Of a DNA stretch of 64,000 nt, positions 19,901 to 27,719 are shown piece by piece. The position numbers were made by a program, and so were the translations under genes. How positions within the stretch are numbered: position 1 is the stretch's first letter; each line of letters begins with the position of its first letter. Below the pieces are notes generated by a model. The model searched no databases and was not told the DNA's origin. It saw nothing but the letters and a program-made list of their open reading frames with translations. This stretch comes from Collimonas sp. OK307 (lineage in GTDB: Bacteria; Pseudomonadota; Gammaproteobacteria; Burkholderiales; Burkholderiaceae_D), in the NCBI RefSeq assembly GCF_900113705.1, contig NZ_FOQI01000008.1:181655-245654 (forward strand), read 5' to 3'.

Positions 19901-20323
19901 AAGACTCATGTGTTGAAAGTCGACCAGACTACGCTGCCGCGCGGCAGCCGGCTGGTAGTCAGCAGCAACCGCAATGTGGGGGATGCCGGCAGTCTGTTCC
20001 TGGATCTGAAAAACGGTGAATTACAGCGTGCCGACTTCATTGAAGGTTCCTGCTCCAATCCGGTGCTGGAGCAAGTCAAGGCACGCCGCACCCAAGGCGA
20101 AATCAGTGCGCCTCAGATCGATAAAAAACGCGGCCCTGGATTCAAATTCGAAGGCAAGGCGCCGGATTATCCGCAACAAGGTACCGACAGCGCCAACCAG
20201 ACTATCGTCAAGCCACGCATCAAGGATGCCGCGAGCATGCCGCCGGTGCCGGACACCAACAGTGAACGCGACACACCGCTGCAGGATTTGGAAATGAACC
20301 AAGGAGCCAGCCATGCGCAATAA
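14000..20323 (+). CDS. Giant secreted DUF11-repeat protein with SdrD-B-like C-terminal domain
   Basis: A 2107-residue exported protein, probably a surface adhesin or matrix protein. A signal peptide covers about residues 1-32 (basic start, hydrophobic 12-27, cleavage after VFS). Residues about 35-1070 hold roughly seven divergent DUF11-type Ig-like units with ITNTGG/LPAGM motifs and paired Cys. Residues 1075-1779 are five tandem units of exactly 141 residues, each ending with a C-x5-C pair. One more DUF11 unit follows to about 1905, then an SdrD-B-like domain at about 1914-1990 (DCNGNQIKD-type calcium loop) and a charged tail. GAGAGG at 13989-13994 supports the start. The next gene overlaps it by 11 bases. 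No sortase signal, autotransporter barrel or type I secretion tail was recognised, so the export route past the outer membrane is unknown. Confidence 0.85.
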   Translation: MGFLRRIEKRKSLFAGILFVACSSLWSGTVFSQVTGVNKSFNPVQIQDRAPFNVSHLSIVIANQTPGQTLTNFNLTDNLPPGVTVAANPNIQNACGATLSATPGATLVTVAGGQAQFGDICTFQVDVVASTAGIYTNTIPAGVALADGQTVPQAASASLTVIRRDTGLPQVSAKAFSPNSILSGQTSTMTITLNNTNILPLTNTNLNDTFPAGMTIANAGATTTCGGTLNAAPGDGQFSLVGGTIPAGGTCTVTMQVVGDIGIATGTVNLSNTIKAGDLTSLNGQVTPPLANAGATTGTLAVTARPADRLTKSFSVASAFVGQAFSMTWTIYNDTGTAWTGLGVTDTLPAGLALYTNPTALSTTCAGGAVTSQPGNNVRLAGGSLPAGQSCTVTAKVVGTTAGAPVNTIPANAIQTTQGISNPLPASATVTLNPTSPGQNPTLQVGKSFTQLITEAALDPAGALAGGHAPGTVTGGLIDMSVTLTKVIPAGGVNIDLQPLTFADNWAGTAPNLRVFSTVSNSCGGTLVATAGSQAMTLTNGVVPQASTNCVVRLRLKADTALLPPTQGTPQSNTVNACTGAGPCSPGSPSAIANALIVGSPPLFPAKSFNPTTLPLNGTTKATITIQNPASTTRFNLKTVDTLPAGLMFATPLAAAVSCTSNPGVTPTFQTSGKTLTFLVSQLSGFNNSAAPPSCTITFNVAADTSSPLAVPGATATNSILANAVTATDSSGTPDPSATNIKPADANVQFVATVQAPQVSKGFNPIVIFQENGNGKIDSNIQGTGVGELTTLTLQIINPNSPGGPNLTGVNMSDTLPAGLVFAFVPNVTRSSCGAPTITAPAGGQTISITNATVPAGTSCVVTVDVIGNAKGNLINTVPANAVQTAQGVTNASPASATLTVLGTTPISSLFKDVTQTGSATSIQGVAIVPGELLTYNLKLSNPGYLPLTLATDVRQVSDVIPAGTTFVSAGGAVPGVLSAGKVTWDLTSSPTVLARSQFITLTLNVRVNTPATASIINVATTPTQSSCGPYDGAACTFTPPVPNCQIPADPLKPTPAELANPAFCHPVVNPIAKPSLQVFKSHSGNFTAGAIGSYTLTVSNIGGTPTTGAIHLSDLLPAGMSLAAGSVASSSGTITNIVSNGQALAFDFTPTTPIAAAGSVTVTFNVNVAATATGTLTNYAGITGGGDPAAPVTPGAACNDSTHCSSDPTVINPVPFLKLSKAHSGSFAAGSTGNYTLTITNTGGTPTTGALSISDRLPTGISLVNGSVTSGGGSVSNVAINGQTVTFNLTPTAPIPAAGSITVTYAVNVAAASSGTLINYAAVSGGGDPTPPPTPGASCSDTNHCANDSTAITPLPLLKIVKTHTGSLTNGSSTTYNLAISNIGGAPTAGAIKISDLLPTGVTVIAGAVTSSGGGISNVAISGQNMSFSLTPTAPLAPGASITVSYLANIAATAKGNLINYVSVAGGGDPTPPTTPGVSCNDANHCGNDAAAITVAPDLKLQKTHSGNFTAGSSGSYTVTISNNGQNPTSGAIHVADLLPAGMSLVSGSVASGNGSIGNIVSSGQGVTFDLTPATPLAAGASIAVTYSVNIAATISGTLTNYASVSGGGDPTPAIPPGASCADATHCSNDQTTIIAVPALSIVKAHTGSFTAGSSASYTLTISNTKGGPTTSAIHVNDLLPNGMTLITGSLASSAGSISNVVSNAQNVTFDFTPATPIVAGASVMLTYGVDVAPTASGTLTNYVSVAGGGDPASLLMPGAACNDSIRCSSDATQIANASLLVLTKAASVQEAELGDMVTYTVTVTNTGAAAVVQPNIIDRLPPGFRLINNSTHVSGATLVRQDGAPGPVLTTVLDIINPHSSVTMTYRVRLGVGSMNGDGINRVTATCPRNSNVNCGNEARAKVRVTGGVFTNDACFAGMIFVDCNGNQIKDKEELGIPGVRLYVEDGTFLVSDVEGKYSFCGLPPKTHVLKVDQTTLPRGSRLVVSSNRNVGDAGSLFLDLKNGELQRADFIEGSCSNPVLEQVKARRTQGEISAPQIDKKRGPGFKFEGKAPDYPQQGTDSANQTIVKPRIKDAASMPPVPDTNSERDTPLQDLEMNQGASHAQ
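17222..19336 (+). repeat. Five in-frame tandem repeats of exactly 423 bp
   Basis: Units start at 17222, 17645, 18068, 18491 and 18914, each at a proline codon, and the array ends at 19336. Each encodes 141 residues: a K-x-H-[ST]-G start, a SYTLTISN-type strand, an LLPxGM segment, an NYxSVxGGGDP segment and a C-x5-C pair. There are no insertions or deletions between units, although codons have diverged. Confidence 0.9.
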
Positions 20324-23300
20324 ACTGGCAACGGCTGCGGCCCGCAAGACATTCGGCCATACCGGCCGCAACACCACACTGGCTCTGACATTGATGAGCA
20401 TCTGGCCGGCCTGGGGACAGGATGCGGGAGGCGCGCGCCATGATTTTGGCCCGCCTGCCGCACAATTCAACACGGACAGCGGGTTTTATCAAAACGGTTT
20501 GACGCTGCCGGCGCTGAATGGCGGCAACAGTAATCTGACCACCGGGCCGCAGGTGTATCCGGATCAGATTGAAGGTGCTCGCTATGGCCAGAATCGCCAG
20601 GTCGGCATGATCCGGGTAGAAGTCGATCAGGACAGTTTGCCGGCGGATGGACAGACCCCGGCACATCTCAGCATCAGCGTGCTCGATTACAAGGGCCAGC
20701 CGGTCAAAGGCGAAACCGTGATTACGGTGGCAGCATCCGGCGGCCGCATCCAGCTGCCAGGCGCCGCTACTGACGAGTTCGGCCCGGGCCGCAAGGACCG
20801 CGACCGGATTACTCCCGGGACCCAGGTCAAGGTAGTGGACGGCAAGGCCGATGTGCTGTTGCTGGCGCCGTATCAACCACAAGATGTGACGGTGCGGATT
20901 ACCGCCGGCCGCGCCCAGGCGCAGGGCGTCATCAGTTTTGTGCCAGAGTTGCGCGAGATGCTGGCGGTTGGCCTGGTGGAAGGGATTATTCATTTTGACG
21001 GCAAGTCGCCATTCCAGCTCTCCGGCGCACAGCGTGGCGACGGTTTCGAGCAAGAGATCAACAGCTGGGCCCGCAGCAGCGGCAATGGCAAGCTGTATGG
21101 CGCAGTTCGTTCAGCGTTTTTCCTGAAAGGAAAAATCAAGGGCGACGCACTGCTGACGATGGCCTACGATTCCGACAAGGATACCTCGGCCAGGCTGTTC
21201 CGCGATGTCCGGCCGGATGCTTACTACCCGGTCTATGGCGATGCCTCGATCAAGGGTTTCGATGCGCAGTCGGTGTCCAAGCTGTATGTCCGGATCGACA
21301 AGGATAAATCGTATCTGCTGTATGGCGACTTCAACACCGGCGACGGTTTCAGCCAGCAAACCGGCGGCGGCAGCGTAGCCAATCTGCGCAAGCGCGACCT
21401 CGGCAATTACAGCCGCAGTATCAACGGCGCCCGTGGCCATTACGATAAAGACGGCATCCTGGTCAATGCCTTCGTCACCAAAGATACGCTGGTACAGCTG
21501 GTGCAGGAATTCGCGGCCCAGGGTACCTCGGGACCGTTCGCAGTATCCAAGGCGAACGCCGTGGTGGGCTCGGAAAAGGTCGAAATCGTTACCCGCGACC
21601 GCTACCAGCCGGCGGTGATCCTCACCGTGCAATCGCTGCAGCGTTATTCGGACTATACGTTCGAGCCGTTTTCCGGCCGCATCCTGCTCAACCAGCCGGT
21701 GCCCTCGGTGGACGCCAACGGCAATCCCAATTCGTTGCGGATTACCTATGAAGTCGATGCCGGCGGCGAGACCTTCTGGGTCTATGGCCTGGATGGCCAG
21801 TTCAAGCTTGGCAAGATGCTGGAAGTTGGCGGCAGCTACGTCAAAGACAAGAATCCGTACACCCCTTACACCTTGATGAGCGGTAACGCCACCGTCAAGC
21901 TGGGCGAAAATACCGCGATCGTGGCCGAGTATGCACGCAGCAAGAGCGTGCTGGGCAGCGATGTCGGGTCCAGCCTGTTGGGCAATCCATTCAGCCTGCA
22001 ACCGACTGCCGGCCAGCCCGGCGCGGCCGCCGGCGGTCTGTTGCAAGACGTTACCGGCAACGCCTGGCGGGTCGAAGCCTTGCACCAGACGGAAGACTTG
22101 CAGGCGCGTGCCTACTACGGCCGCAGCGACCCTTATTTCAACAACCCTTCGGCTTCGCTGGCGCAAGGACGAGAAGAAGGCGCGCTCAAGGTCACCAAGA
22201 AAATCGACGAGCGCTGGAGTGTCTATGCCGAAGGCACGCATAGCAAGGACCGCGTGGCCGATGCCCAGCGCGATGCCGGCGCCGCCGGTGTAAAGTATGC
22301 CGTGACGCCTAAACTGGACGTCGATCTCGGCCTGACTCATACGCGTGAGGATGCAGGCAGCTACATCAATACGCCAATCGGCTTCGGCAGTGGTTTGCTG
22401 GTTAGTCCGCAATCGACTTTCGGTTCCGGCTACAGCGTGCTGAATCCTAATACCGGCTATGGCCTCAACGGCGGCAATTTCGGCCTGGCCGGCGTCAGTT
22501 ACGAAAGCACCGGCCTGCGTTTGCGCGGTACTTACAAAATGACGGAAAAGGTCGATCTCACCGGTGAATATGAAAACGGCATCGCCGGTAACAACTATCA
22601 TCGCGCCTCGCTGGGTACCGCCTATCATTTCTCCGAGGCGGGACGCTTGTATGCGAAATACGAATGGCTGACCGGGCTGTCATCACCGCAAGCGACCGAC
22701 GGCGTCTATAACAGCAACGCTTTTGTATTCGGCATCGATAACGAATACATGAAAAACCAGAGCGTGTTTTCCGAATACCGCATGCGCGATGCAATCGACG
22801 GCAACCAGCTGCAATGGGCTAACGGCCTGCGCAACGCCTGGAACATCAGCGATACGCTCAAGGTATCCACCTCGGCCGAATACCTGAACGCCATGCGCGG
22901 CCAGACCCAAAGCGCGTACGCCTTGACCGGCGGCGTCGAATGGCGGCCTACCGAGCTGTGGCTGCTGGGCGGCAGGCTGGAATGGCGGCGCACGCAGGAT
23001 CTGACCTACACCATGGTCAATACCGCGAATACCCAAGTGGCGCCGACTACCTCCTTCCTGGCCGGTAACGATACCTATCTGTCGACCTTGACTGCGGCGC
23101 GCAAGATCAGCCGCGACTGGACTTTCCTCGGCCGCAATTATTTCCTCTACACCGATAACCGCGGCCACACCGGCAACCTGTGGGAAAACCGCTTGCAGAC
23201 CGGTATCGCCTTCCGCGATACCGACACCAATCGCCTGAATGTGCTGGGGCGTTACGAATACTGGCTACAGCGTGACAAGAGCGGCTTGAACCAGTATGTG

Positions 23301-23798
23301 CCACAGAACACTACCGACCTCGGCGGCATCGACAGCAGCGATCCGAGCGCCAGCCAGGGCTTCGATAAACACATCATTTCGATGCATGCCGACTATCATC
23401 CGAGCCGGCCATGGTGGATCGATGGCCGCGCCGCGGCAGAATGGCGGCGCGATTATTTCGACGGCACCAACAGCACCTACCAAGCCTATCTGCTGAGTGG
23501 TCGGGTGACTTACGACATCAGCAAGCGCTGGGATATCAGCGCCCTGAGCTCGGTGCTGTATAGCCCGCAGGGCAGCAGCAAGCAGTATGCGCAGGGCTTC
23601 GAGGCGGGTTACCAGCTGCAGGATAATTTGTGGCTGTCTGCCGGCTTCAACTGGCGCGGTTTCAGCGCCACCGACCTGACCGGGTCCGACTACACCAATC
23701 GCGGCGTTTACATACGGATTCGCTTCAAGTTTGACGAGGACCTTTTCGGCGGCAGCAAATCCTCCGTCAATCCAGCCCTGAGCAGAGATAAATCATGA
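20313..23798 (+). CDS. Outer-membrane beta-barrel protein with N-terminal Big/invasin-like domain
   Basis: An 1161-residue exported protein, not assigned to a named family. The signal peptide spans about residues 1-35 (TLALTLMSIWPAWG). Residues about 105-210 look like a bacterial Ig (Big-1) domain (VEVDQDSLPADGQTPAHLSI). From about 230 to the end there are many alternating aromatic strands (for example YLLYGDFNTGDGF, YAKYEWLTGL), ending in YIRIRFKF-type strands expected of a large outer-membrane barrel. The start ATG lies inside the end of the DUF11 gene, with AAGGAG upstream, so translation is coupled. It may be the anchor or export partner of that protein. Its stop overlaps an ATG of the following OmpA-like frame. 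Confidence 0.78.
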   Translation: MRNKLATAAARKTFGHTGRNTTLALTLMSIWPAWGQDAGGARHDFGPPAAQFNTDSGFYQNGLTLPALNGGNSNLTTGPQVYPDQIEGARYGQNRQVGMIRVEVDQDSLPADGQTPAHLSISVLDYKGQPVKGETVITVAASGGRIQLPGAATDEFGPGRKDRDRITPGTQVKVVDGKADVLLLAPYQPQDVTVRITAGRAQAQGVISFVPELREMLAVGLVEGIIHFDGKSPFQLSGAQRGDGFEQEINSWARSSGNGKLYGAVRSAFFLKGKIKGDALLTMAYDSDKDTSARLFRDVRPDAYYPVYGDASIKGFDAQSVSKLYVRIDKDKSYLLYGDFNTGDGFSQQTGGGSVANLRKRDLGNYSRSINGARGHYDKDGILVNAFVTKDTLVQLVQEFAAQGTSGPFAVSKANAVVGSEKVEIVTRDRYQPAVILTVQSLQRYSDYTFEPFSGRILLNQPVPSVDANGNPNSLRITYEVDAGGETFWVYGLDGQFKLGKMLEVGGSYVKDKNPYTPYTLMSGNATVKLGENTAIVAEYARSKSVLGSDVGSSLLGNPFSLQPTAGQPGAAAGGLLQDVTGNAWRVEALHQTEDLQARAYYGRSDPYFNNPSASLAQGREEGALKVTKKIDERWSVYAEGTHSKDRVADAQRDAGAAGVKYAVTPKLDVDLGLTHTREDAGSYINTPIGFGSGLLVSPQSTFGSGYSVLNPNTGYGLNGGNFGLAGVSYESTGLRLRGTYKMTEKVDLTGEYENGIAGNNYHRASLGTAYHFSEAGRLYAKYEWLTGLSSPQATDGVYNSNAFVFGIDNEYMKNQSVFSEYRMRDAIDGNQLQWANGLRNAWNISDTLKVSTSAEYLNAMRGQTQSAYALTGGVEWRPTELWLLGGRLEWRRTQDLTYTMVNTANTQVAPTTSFLAGNDTYLSTLTAARKISRDWTFLGRNYFLYTDNRGHTGNLWENRLQTGIAFRDTDTNRLNVLGRYEYWLQRDKSGLNQYVPQNTTDLGGIDSSDPSASQGFDKHIISMHADYHPSRPWWIDGRAAAEWRRDYFDGTNSTYQAYLLSGRVTYDISKRWDISALSSVLYSPQGSSKQYAQGFEAGYQLQDNLWLSAGFNWRGFSATDLTGSDYTNRGVYIRIRFKFDEDLFGGSKSSVNPALSRDKS

Positions 23799-23863
23799 AG
23801 ACAATAGTGCAAGAAAATAGCGCGAATAGCGCGAATACCAGCCCGAACCAGAAAGGGAAGACC

Positions 23864-24874
23864 ATGAAGTTGTCGAATATTTCAATTCCATGCCGTTCTG
23901 CCGGGGCTGCTTTGATCATGTTGGCGCTGGGCGCTTGCGCGCAGCCGAACGTTCCCGCAGACGGCAAGCTGGCTGCGCAGCAAGACCGCATCGGCGACGC
24001 TGTGATTCATCGCGACTACGGTGTATATCGCGAGACGCAGCAACGTATCAAGGCACTCAACGACGGCGGCCGGCGGGTTGCGGATTATCAGCTATCCAAG
24101 GCCCAATGCTGGCTGGACGTCTCCTTTCATGAATACAGCCGCAATGACCGCGGCGGTTTTCCGCAAGCAGCCTTGAGCGAAAGCCAGCGAATTATCGGCG
24201 CGCTCGAAAGCGGCAAGGATGCCGGCTGGGAGACGCCGCTGGTGAACCATGCGGAGAAACTGCGTCCTGACTTGTGGGCGCGTTATGACGCACTGAAACA
24301 ATCGCCAGGATTTTCCTGCGCCGCGCAGCAGACCGCGTGCGGCGAAGTCGAGCTGGTCCATGCCGGCAATGAGATCCATGACGCTGGCTGGCGTCATGCC
24401 AAACCTTATGTCCAGATTGCCGAAGACTTGACTGGTGGCGCCGAAAAATCGGCAGCAGGCTGCATGCCGCCAGTGAAACCGGTTGCAACAGTAGAGAAAA
24501 TCACCTTGTCGGCAGATGCCTTGTTCCGTTTTGATAAATCGGGCGATAAGGATTTGCTGCCGAAGGGACGGGCAGAACTGGATGCGCTGGCGCAGAAACT
24601 GGCGGCCGGCCAGGTCACAGTGCAGTCTATGACAGTCACCGGCTACACGGACAGGCTTGGCAGCGCAGCCTACAATCTGCGCTTGAGCCAGGCACGCGCC
24701 AACACGGTCAAGCAATATCTGCAAACGCACGGAGTGACGGCGCCGATTGCAGCTGAAGGGCGGGGTTTACAGGATCAGGTCGAGGCCTGTACCGGCGTCA
24801 AGCCGCAGACAGCGTTGATTGCGTGCTTGCAGCCGAACCGGCGGGTGGAAGTGTCGATCAGCGGAGTAAAATGA
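23864..24874 (+). CDS. OmpA-family peptidoglycan-binding lipoprotein
   Basis: A 336-residue exported lipoprotein. With the ATG at 23864 (AAAGGGA just upstream) the signal peptide ends in the lipobox LGAC at 22-25. An overlapping ATG at 23795 would add 23 polar residues before it. The middle (about 30-200) is helical and unassigned. The C-terminal OmpA domain (about 210-336) has LFRFDKSG, the GYTDRLGSAAYNLRLSQARA peptidoglycan-binding segment and the NRRVEV end. Third gene of the coupled surface locus, it probably fixes the outer-membrane parts to the cell wall. Confidence 0.87.
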   Translation: MKLSNISIPCRSAGAALIMLALGACAQPNVPADGKLAAQQDRIGDAVIHRDYGVYRETQQRIKALNDGGRRVADYQLSKAQCWLDVSFHEYSRNDRGGFPQAALSESQRIIGALESGKDAGWETPLVNHAEKLRPDLWARYDALKQSPGFSCAAQQTACGEVELVHAGNEIHDAGWRHAKPYVQIAEDLTGGAEKSAAGCMPPVKPVATVEKITLSADALFRFDKSGDKDLLPKGRAELDALAQKLAAGQVTVQSMTVTGYTDRLGSAAYNLRLSQARANTVKQYLQTHGVTAPIAAEGRGLQDQVEACTGVKPQTALIACLQPNRRVEVSISGVK

Positions 24875-24922
24875 TTCAGGGTACAAAACACTGAATCTAG
24901 CCATTGACTCGGGGGCATCGCA

Positions 24923-25723
24923 ATGGATCACGTTAATTTGACCGAATTGACCGAAGTCATGCTGCAGAAAGAGAATTGCAACGGTGTCGTGACGTTACGC
25001 ATGAACCGGCCATTGCAGTTCAATGCCTTGTCCGAGGTGTTGCTCGATGCCTTGCAGCATGAGCTGGATCTGATTGCCGGCGATCCCGGCGTTCGTTGCG
25101 TGGTCCTGGCTGGCGCTGGCAAGGCGTTCTGCGCCGGCCATGATTTGCGCGAAATGCGCAGCCATCCTGACCTGGCCTACTACAAAACCTTGTTTATCCG
25201 CTGCAGCCGGTTAATGCAGAGTATCCAGGCGCTGCCGGTTCCGGTGATTGCACGGGTGCATGGCATCGCCACTGCCGCAGGCTGCCAACTGGTTGCCAGC
25301 TGCGATTTGGCGATTGCCTCGGACACTGCGCGGTTTGCCGTCTCCGGAATCAACGTCGGCTTGTTTTGTGCTACGCCGGCGGTCGCCTTGTCCCGCAATA
25401 TTTCATCGAAACGCGCCTTCGACATGTTGATCACAGGACGCTTCATCGACGCTGAAACAGCCAAGGAATGGGGCCTGATCAATGACGCGGTTGCGGAAGA
25501 CCAGCTTGACGCGGCGATAGCCGGTAAAGTGGCTGAAATCATGGCAAAAAGCCCGGCCGCGGTGCGTCACGGAAAATCGATGTTCTACCGGCAGCAGCAG
25601 ATGACCGTGAGCGATGCCTACGATTACGCCAGCGACGTCATGGCCCGCAACATGATGGAGCACGATGCGGGTGAGGGGATCGATGCCTTTCTGGAGAAGC
25701 GCCAGCCGGTATGGGCGTTTTGA
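24923..25723 (+). CDS. Enoyl-CoA hydratase/isomerase-family protein, ECHDC3-like
   Basis: A 266-residue crotonase-fold protein. The CoA-binding and oxyanion-hole motifs are present (AGAGKAFCAGHDL about 63-75; HGIATAAGCQLVASCDLAIA about 113-132). The two catalytic glutamates of true hydratases are replaced: the position in GGGCE is Gln122, and the one in QPE is about Gly142. The segment SGINVGLFCATPAVALSR matches the ECHDC3 branch, whose reaction is not settled. It may therefore bind an acyl-CoA without hydrating it. A second in-frame ATG lies at 24959. It stands alone on its strand between the surface locus and a convergent regulator gene. Confidence 0.85.
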   Translation: MDHVNLTELTEVMLQKENCNGVVTLRMNRPLQFNALSEVLLDALQHELDLIAGDPGVRCVVLAGAGKAFCAGHDLREMRSHPDLAYYKTLFIRCSRLMQSIQALPVPVIARVHGIATAAGCQLVASCDLAIASDTARFAVSGINVGLFCATPAVALSRNISSKRAFDMLITGRFIDAETAKEWGLINDAVAEDQLDAAIAGKVAEIMAKSPAAVRHGKSMFYRQQQMTVSDAYDYASDVMARNMMEHDAGEGIDAFLEKRQPVWAF

Positions 25724-25755
25724 CGATAGCGCCGCCACAGGTTTTTCCACGAAGA

Positions 25756-26739
25756 TCAACTGCGCACTTTGTCGGAACGACGGCTAAAACGCTGTTCGAT
25801 AACCGTTGTTCCCCAATGTGACCCTGCTGCTTCGTCTGTCAGTTTGAAGCCCGACGATTCGTACAGGTGACGCGCTGCGTCGAGGCCCTTGAAGGTCCAC
25901 AGGTATGTCTCGTCGAACCGTTCATCGACAAAATCCATCGCCAGCGAGAGCAGGCGGCGTCCGACGCCGGATCCGCGCAATGCATCGTCCACGATGAACC
26001 AGCGCAGGTGAGCGATGCCGGTGGTCTGGTCGCCATCGATCGCGATCGAACCTAATGTCTTGCCGTTTTCCACATAGAGCCAGAGCGCCTTGCTCCTGGA
26101 AGGCAAGGCCAGGGTGAATTCGGCCAGTTCCGTGGCCACTCTTCTTTCGAAGAAGACGCCGAAACCCGATGCTTGCGAATAGTAGCGTGCATGCAAGCTT
26201 GCAATATCGCCTATGCATCCGGGTTGATAGCCTTGCAGGATCTGCTGGTCTGGCGATCCCTCTGGTTGCAGCGCTTTGCCGGCGTTGTTCTGGGTCAGTG
26301 CATCCGTGTACAAAGCGAAGGACCGAACCAAGGTCTGCTGTTCGGTGGAAGTCAGCTGTCGCAGTGCGTTGGATACCTGGTCCGTTGCAAATCGATCGAT
26401 TTTTTCGCGTAGTTTTTGACCCGCTTCGGTCAGGTAGAGCCTGAAAGAACGTCCGTCTTCGTCCGTGCTCTCGCGGGTTACCAGGCCGAGCGCTTCAAGT
26501 TTGGCCACCTGCCTGCTAGTATTCGACTTGTCCAGCCGCAGTACGATAGCCAGGTTCCTCGCCTGGATACCCGGCACAAGGCCGATTTCGATGATTGCAT
26601 GCACCGCCGATGGTGCGAGATCGCTATCTGCCAAAGACGGCCGCATGAAACCGAGTTCGCGCACCAGCTTCCGAGAGAATTCGCGTAATTCGAGAATCGT
26701 ATGTTCTCTAGGTTTGACCGGGAAATTGAAATAGCCCAT
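25756..26739 (-). CDS. MarR-type regulator fused to GNAT acetyltransferase
   Basis: A 327-residue fusion. The N-terminal winged helix (about 30-145) is MarR-like, with the recognition region DKSNTSRQVAKLEALGLVTR and the wing DEDGRSFRLYLTEAG. The C-terminal part (about 170-320) is a GNAT domain with the acetyl-CoA loop ALRGSGVGRRLL near 265. A GAGGG stands before the ATG. Two identical-architecture palindromes (26770-26782, 26801-26813) lie in its promoter, so it is probably autoregulated. The ligand and the acetylation substrate are unknown. Confidence 0.88.
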   Translation of the reverse strand: MGYFNFPVKPREHTILELREFSRKLVRELGFMRPSLADSDLAPSAVHAIIEIGLVPGIQARNLAIVLRLDKSNTSRQVAKLEALGLVTRESTDEDGRSFRLYLTEAGQKLREKIDRFATDQVSNALRQLTSTEQQTLVRSFALYTDALTQNNAGKALQPEGSPDQQILQGYQPGCIGDIASLHARYYSQASGFGVFFERRVATELAEFTLALPSRSKALWLYVENGKTLGSIAIDGDQTTGIAHLRWFIVDDALRGSGVGRRLLSLAMDFVDERFDETYLWTFKGLDAARHLYESSGFKLTDEAAGSHWGTTVIEQRFSRRSDKVRS

Positions 26740-26769
26740 GCCGCCCTCAATATGATTACTAATAAGAGA

Positions 26770-26782
26770 TTGCGTATCGCAA
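26770..26782. promoter_or_regulatory. Palindromic operator 1 of the MarR-GNAT gene
   Basis: TTGCGTATCGCAA, a 5-bp palindrome around TAT. It covers the predicted transcription start of the leftward promoter. Confidence 0.6.
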
Positions 26783-26785
26783 CTA

Positions 26786-26813
26786 ATAATATCAATATAC
26801 TTGCGAATCGCAA
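26786..26813 (-). promoter_or_regulatory. Candidate promoter of the MarR-GNAT gene
   Basis: On the minus strand TTGCGA (26813-26808), a 16-base spacer and TATTAT (26791-26786). The -35 box lies within operator 2. Confidence 0.5.
26801..26813. promoter_or_regulatory. Palindromic operator 2 of the MarR-GNAT gene
   Basis: TTGCGAATCGCAA, same arms as operator 1, starting 31 bp away, which is about three helical turns. Confidence 0.6.
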
Positions 26814-26890
26814 CCAGATCAAGGCGGAATTCAAATCTGTTCAGGTGTTTAAGTTGGGTACGCTCAGACTTTATTAATCAGGGGCGTTGA

Positions 26891-27691
26891 TTATGTTTTC
26901 GATATCGTTTTATGTTTTTCGCAAAAATGATTAGCCAGCTGGAAAGAAGGGACCAGTTCCGATAGCTGTAGATCGAAGCGCTGATCCAGTTTCCGGGCGC
27001 GATTGAGCGCCGCTGGCCGAAATATGCCTGGATCATTTCCTTTGACGAAAAAGGCGACATAGTTGTGGCTGTCATCGGTCCGGCACCACCATATACGCCA
27101 ATCCGTATCTAGCGTCGCGTGGACAATGGCAGGAGCCAGGGAAGTTGGATGGTCCCATAAATTGGATACCAGGACGCCTTGCGGAGCGAGGCTGCGCAGG
27201 CAGGCGGCATAGAAATCGCTGGTGCTCAATTCAGGGGCCGCGCCATCGGCAGAAAAACCATCCAGCATGATGACATCAGCGATATTTTCCTGCCGGGCTT
27301 GCATATATGCCGCGGCGTCTGCGTGGATGATTTGCAGGCGCAGGTCATCGGCTGGAATCATGAATTCGTCGCGCAGCGCAATGACTTCGGCGTTCAGCTC
27401 CAGCACGGTGATGCGGGTTGACGGTAAGTATCGATAACAATATTTGACCAGCGATCCACCGCCCAACCCGACCATCAAGATGTGTTTTGGCTCCGACTGA
27501 AATAACAGGAAGCCCATCATCGCCCGCGTATAACTCAGCAACAGCTTGTCCGGCGCAGAAATCGACATTGCGCTTTGTATGTATTTTTCGTCGAAATGCA
27601 GCGTGCGCATATCGTCGTTGTCGAAGACGAAGGGCTTTCCTCCACTTTGATGGAGCAGCAATTCGAAGAGATTGGGATTAGGGTTAGTCAT
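26891..27691 (-). CDS. Spermidine-synthase-like SAM-binding protein (copy 1)
   Basis: A Rossmann-fold methyltransferase-like protein of about 266 residues related to spermidine synthases. The nucleotide loop is GLGGGSLVKYCYR and the acidic strand end TVLELNAEV follows. The catalytic region reads MLDGFSADGAAPEL rather than the DSTDP-type motif of real aminopropyltransferases, and the N-terminal strand domain is short. True polyamine synthesis is therefore doubtful. ATG 27691 is chosen; a TTG at 27703 with AGGA seven bases before it would add four residues. It is the last gene of a leftward set with a paralogue and a YkgJ-type protein. Confidence 0.75.
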   Translation of the reverse strand: MTNPNPNLFELLLHQSGGKPFVFDNDDMRTLHFDEKYIQSAMSISAPDKLLLSYTRAMMGFLLFQSEPKHILMVGLGGGSLVKYCYRYLPSTRITVLELNAEVIALRDEFMIPADDLRLQIIHADAAAYMQARQENIADVIMLDGFSADGAAPELSTSDFYAACLRSLAPQGVLVSNLWDHPTSLAPAIVHATLDTDWRIWWCRTDDSHNYVAFFVKGNDPGIFRPAALNRARKLDQRFDLQLSELVPSFQLANHFCEKHKTISKT

Positions 27692-27719
27692 GTGGTGTCG
27701 CAACCTGGCATCCTGCTGC

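Noticed and set aside
21111..22628. 505-codon frame antisense to the outer-membrane barrel gene
   Set aside because: It is the opposite-strand shadow of a GC-rich coding sequence; the plus-strand product has clear exported-barrel features.
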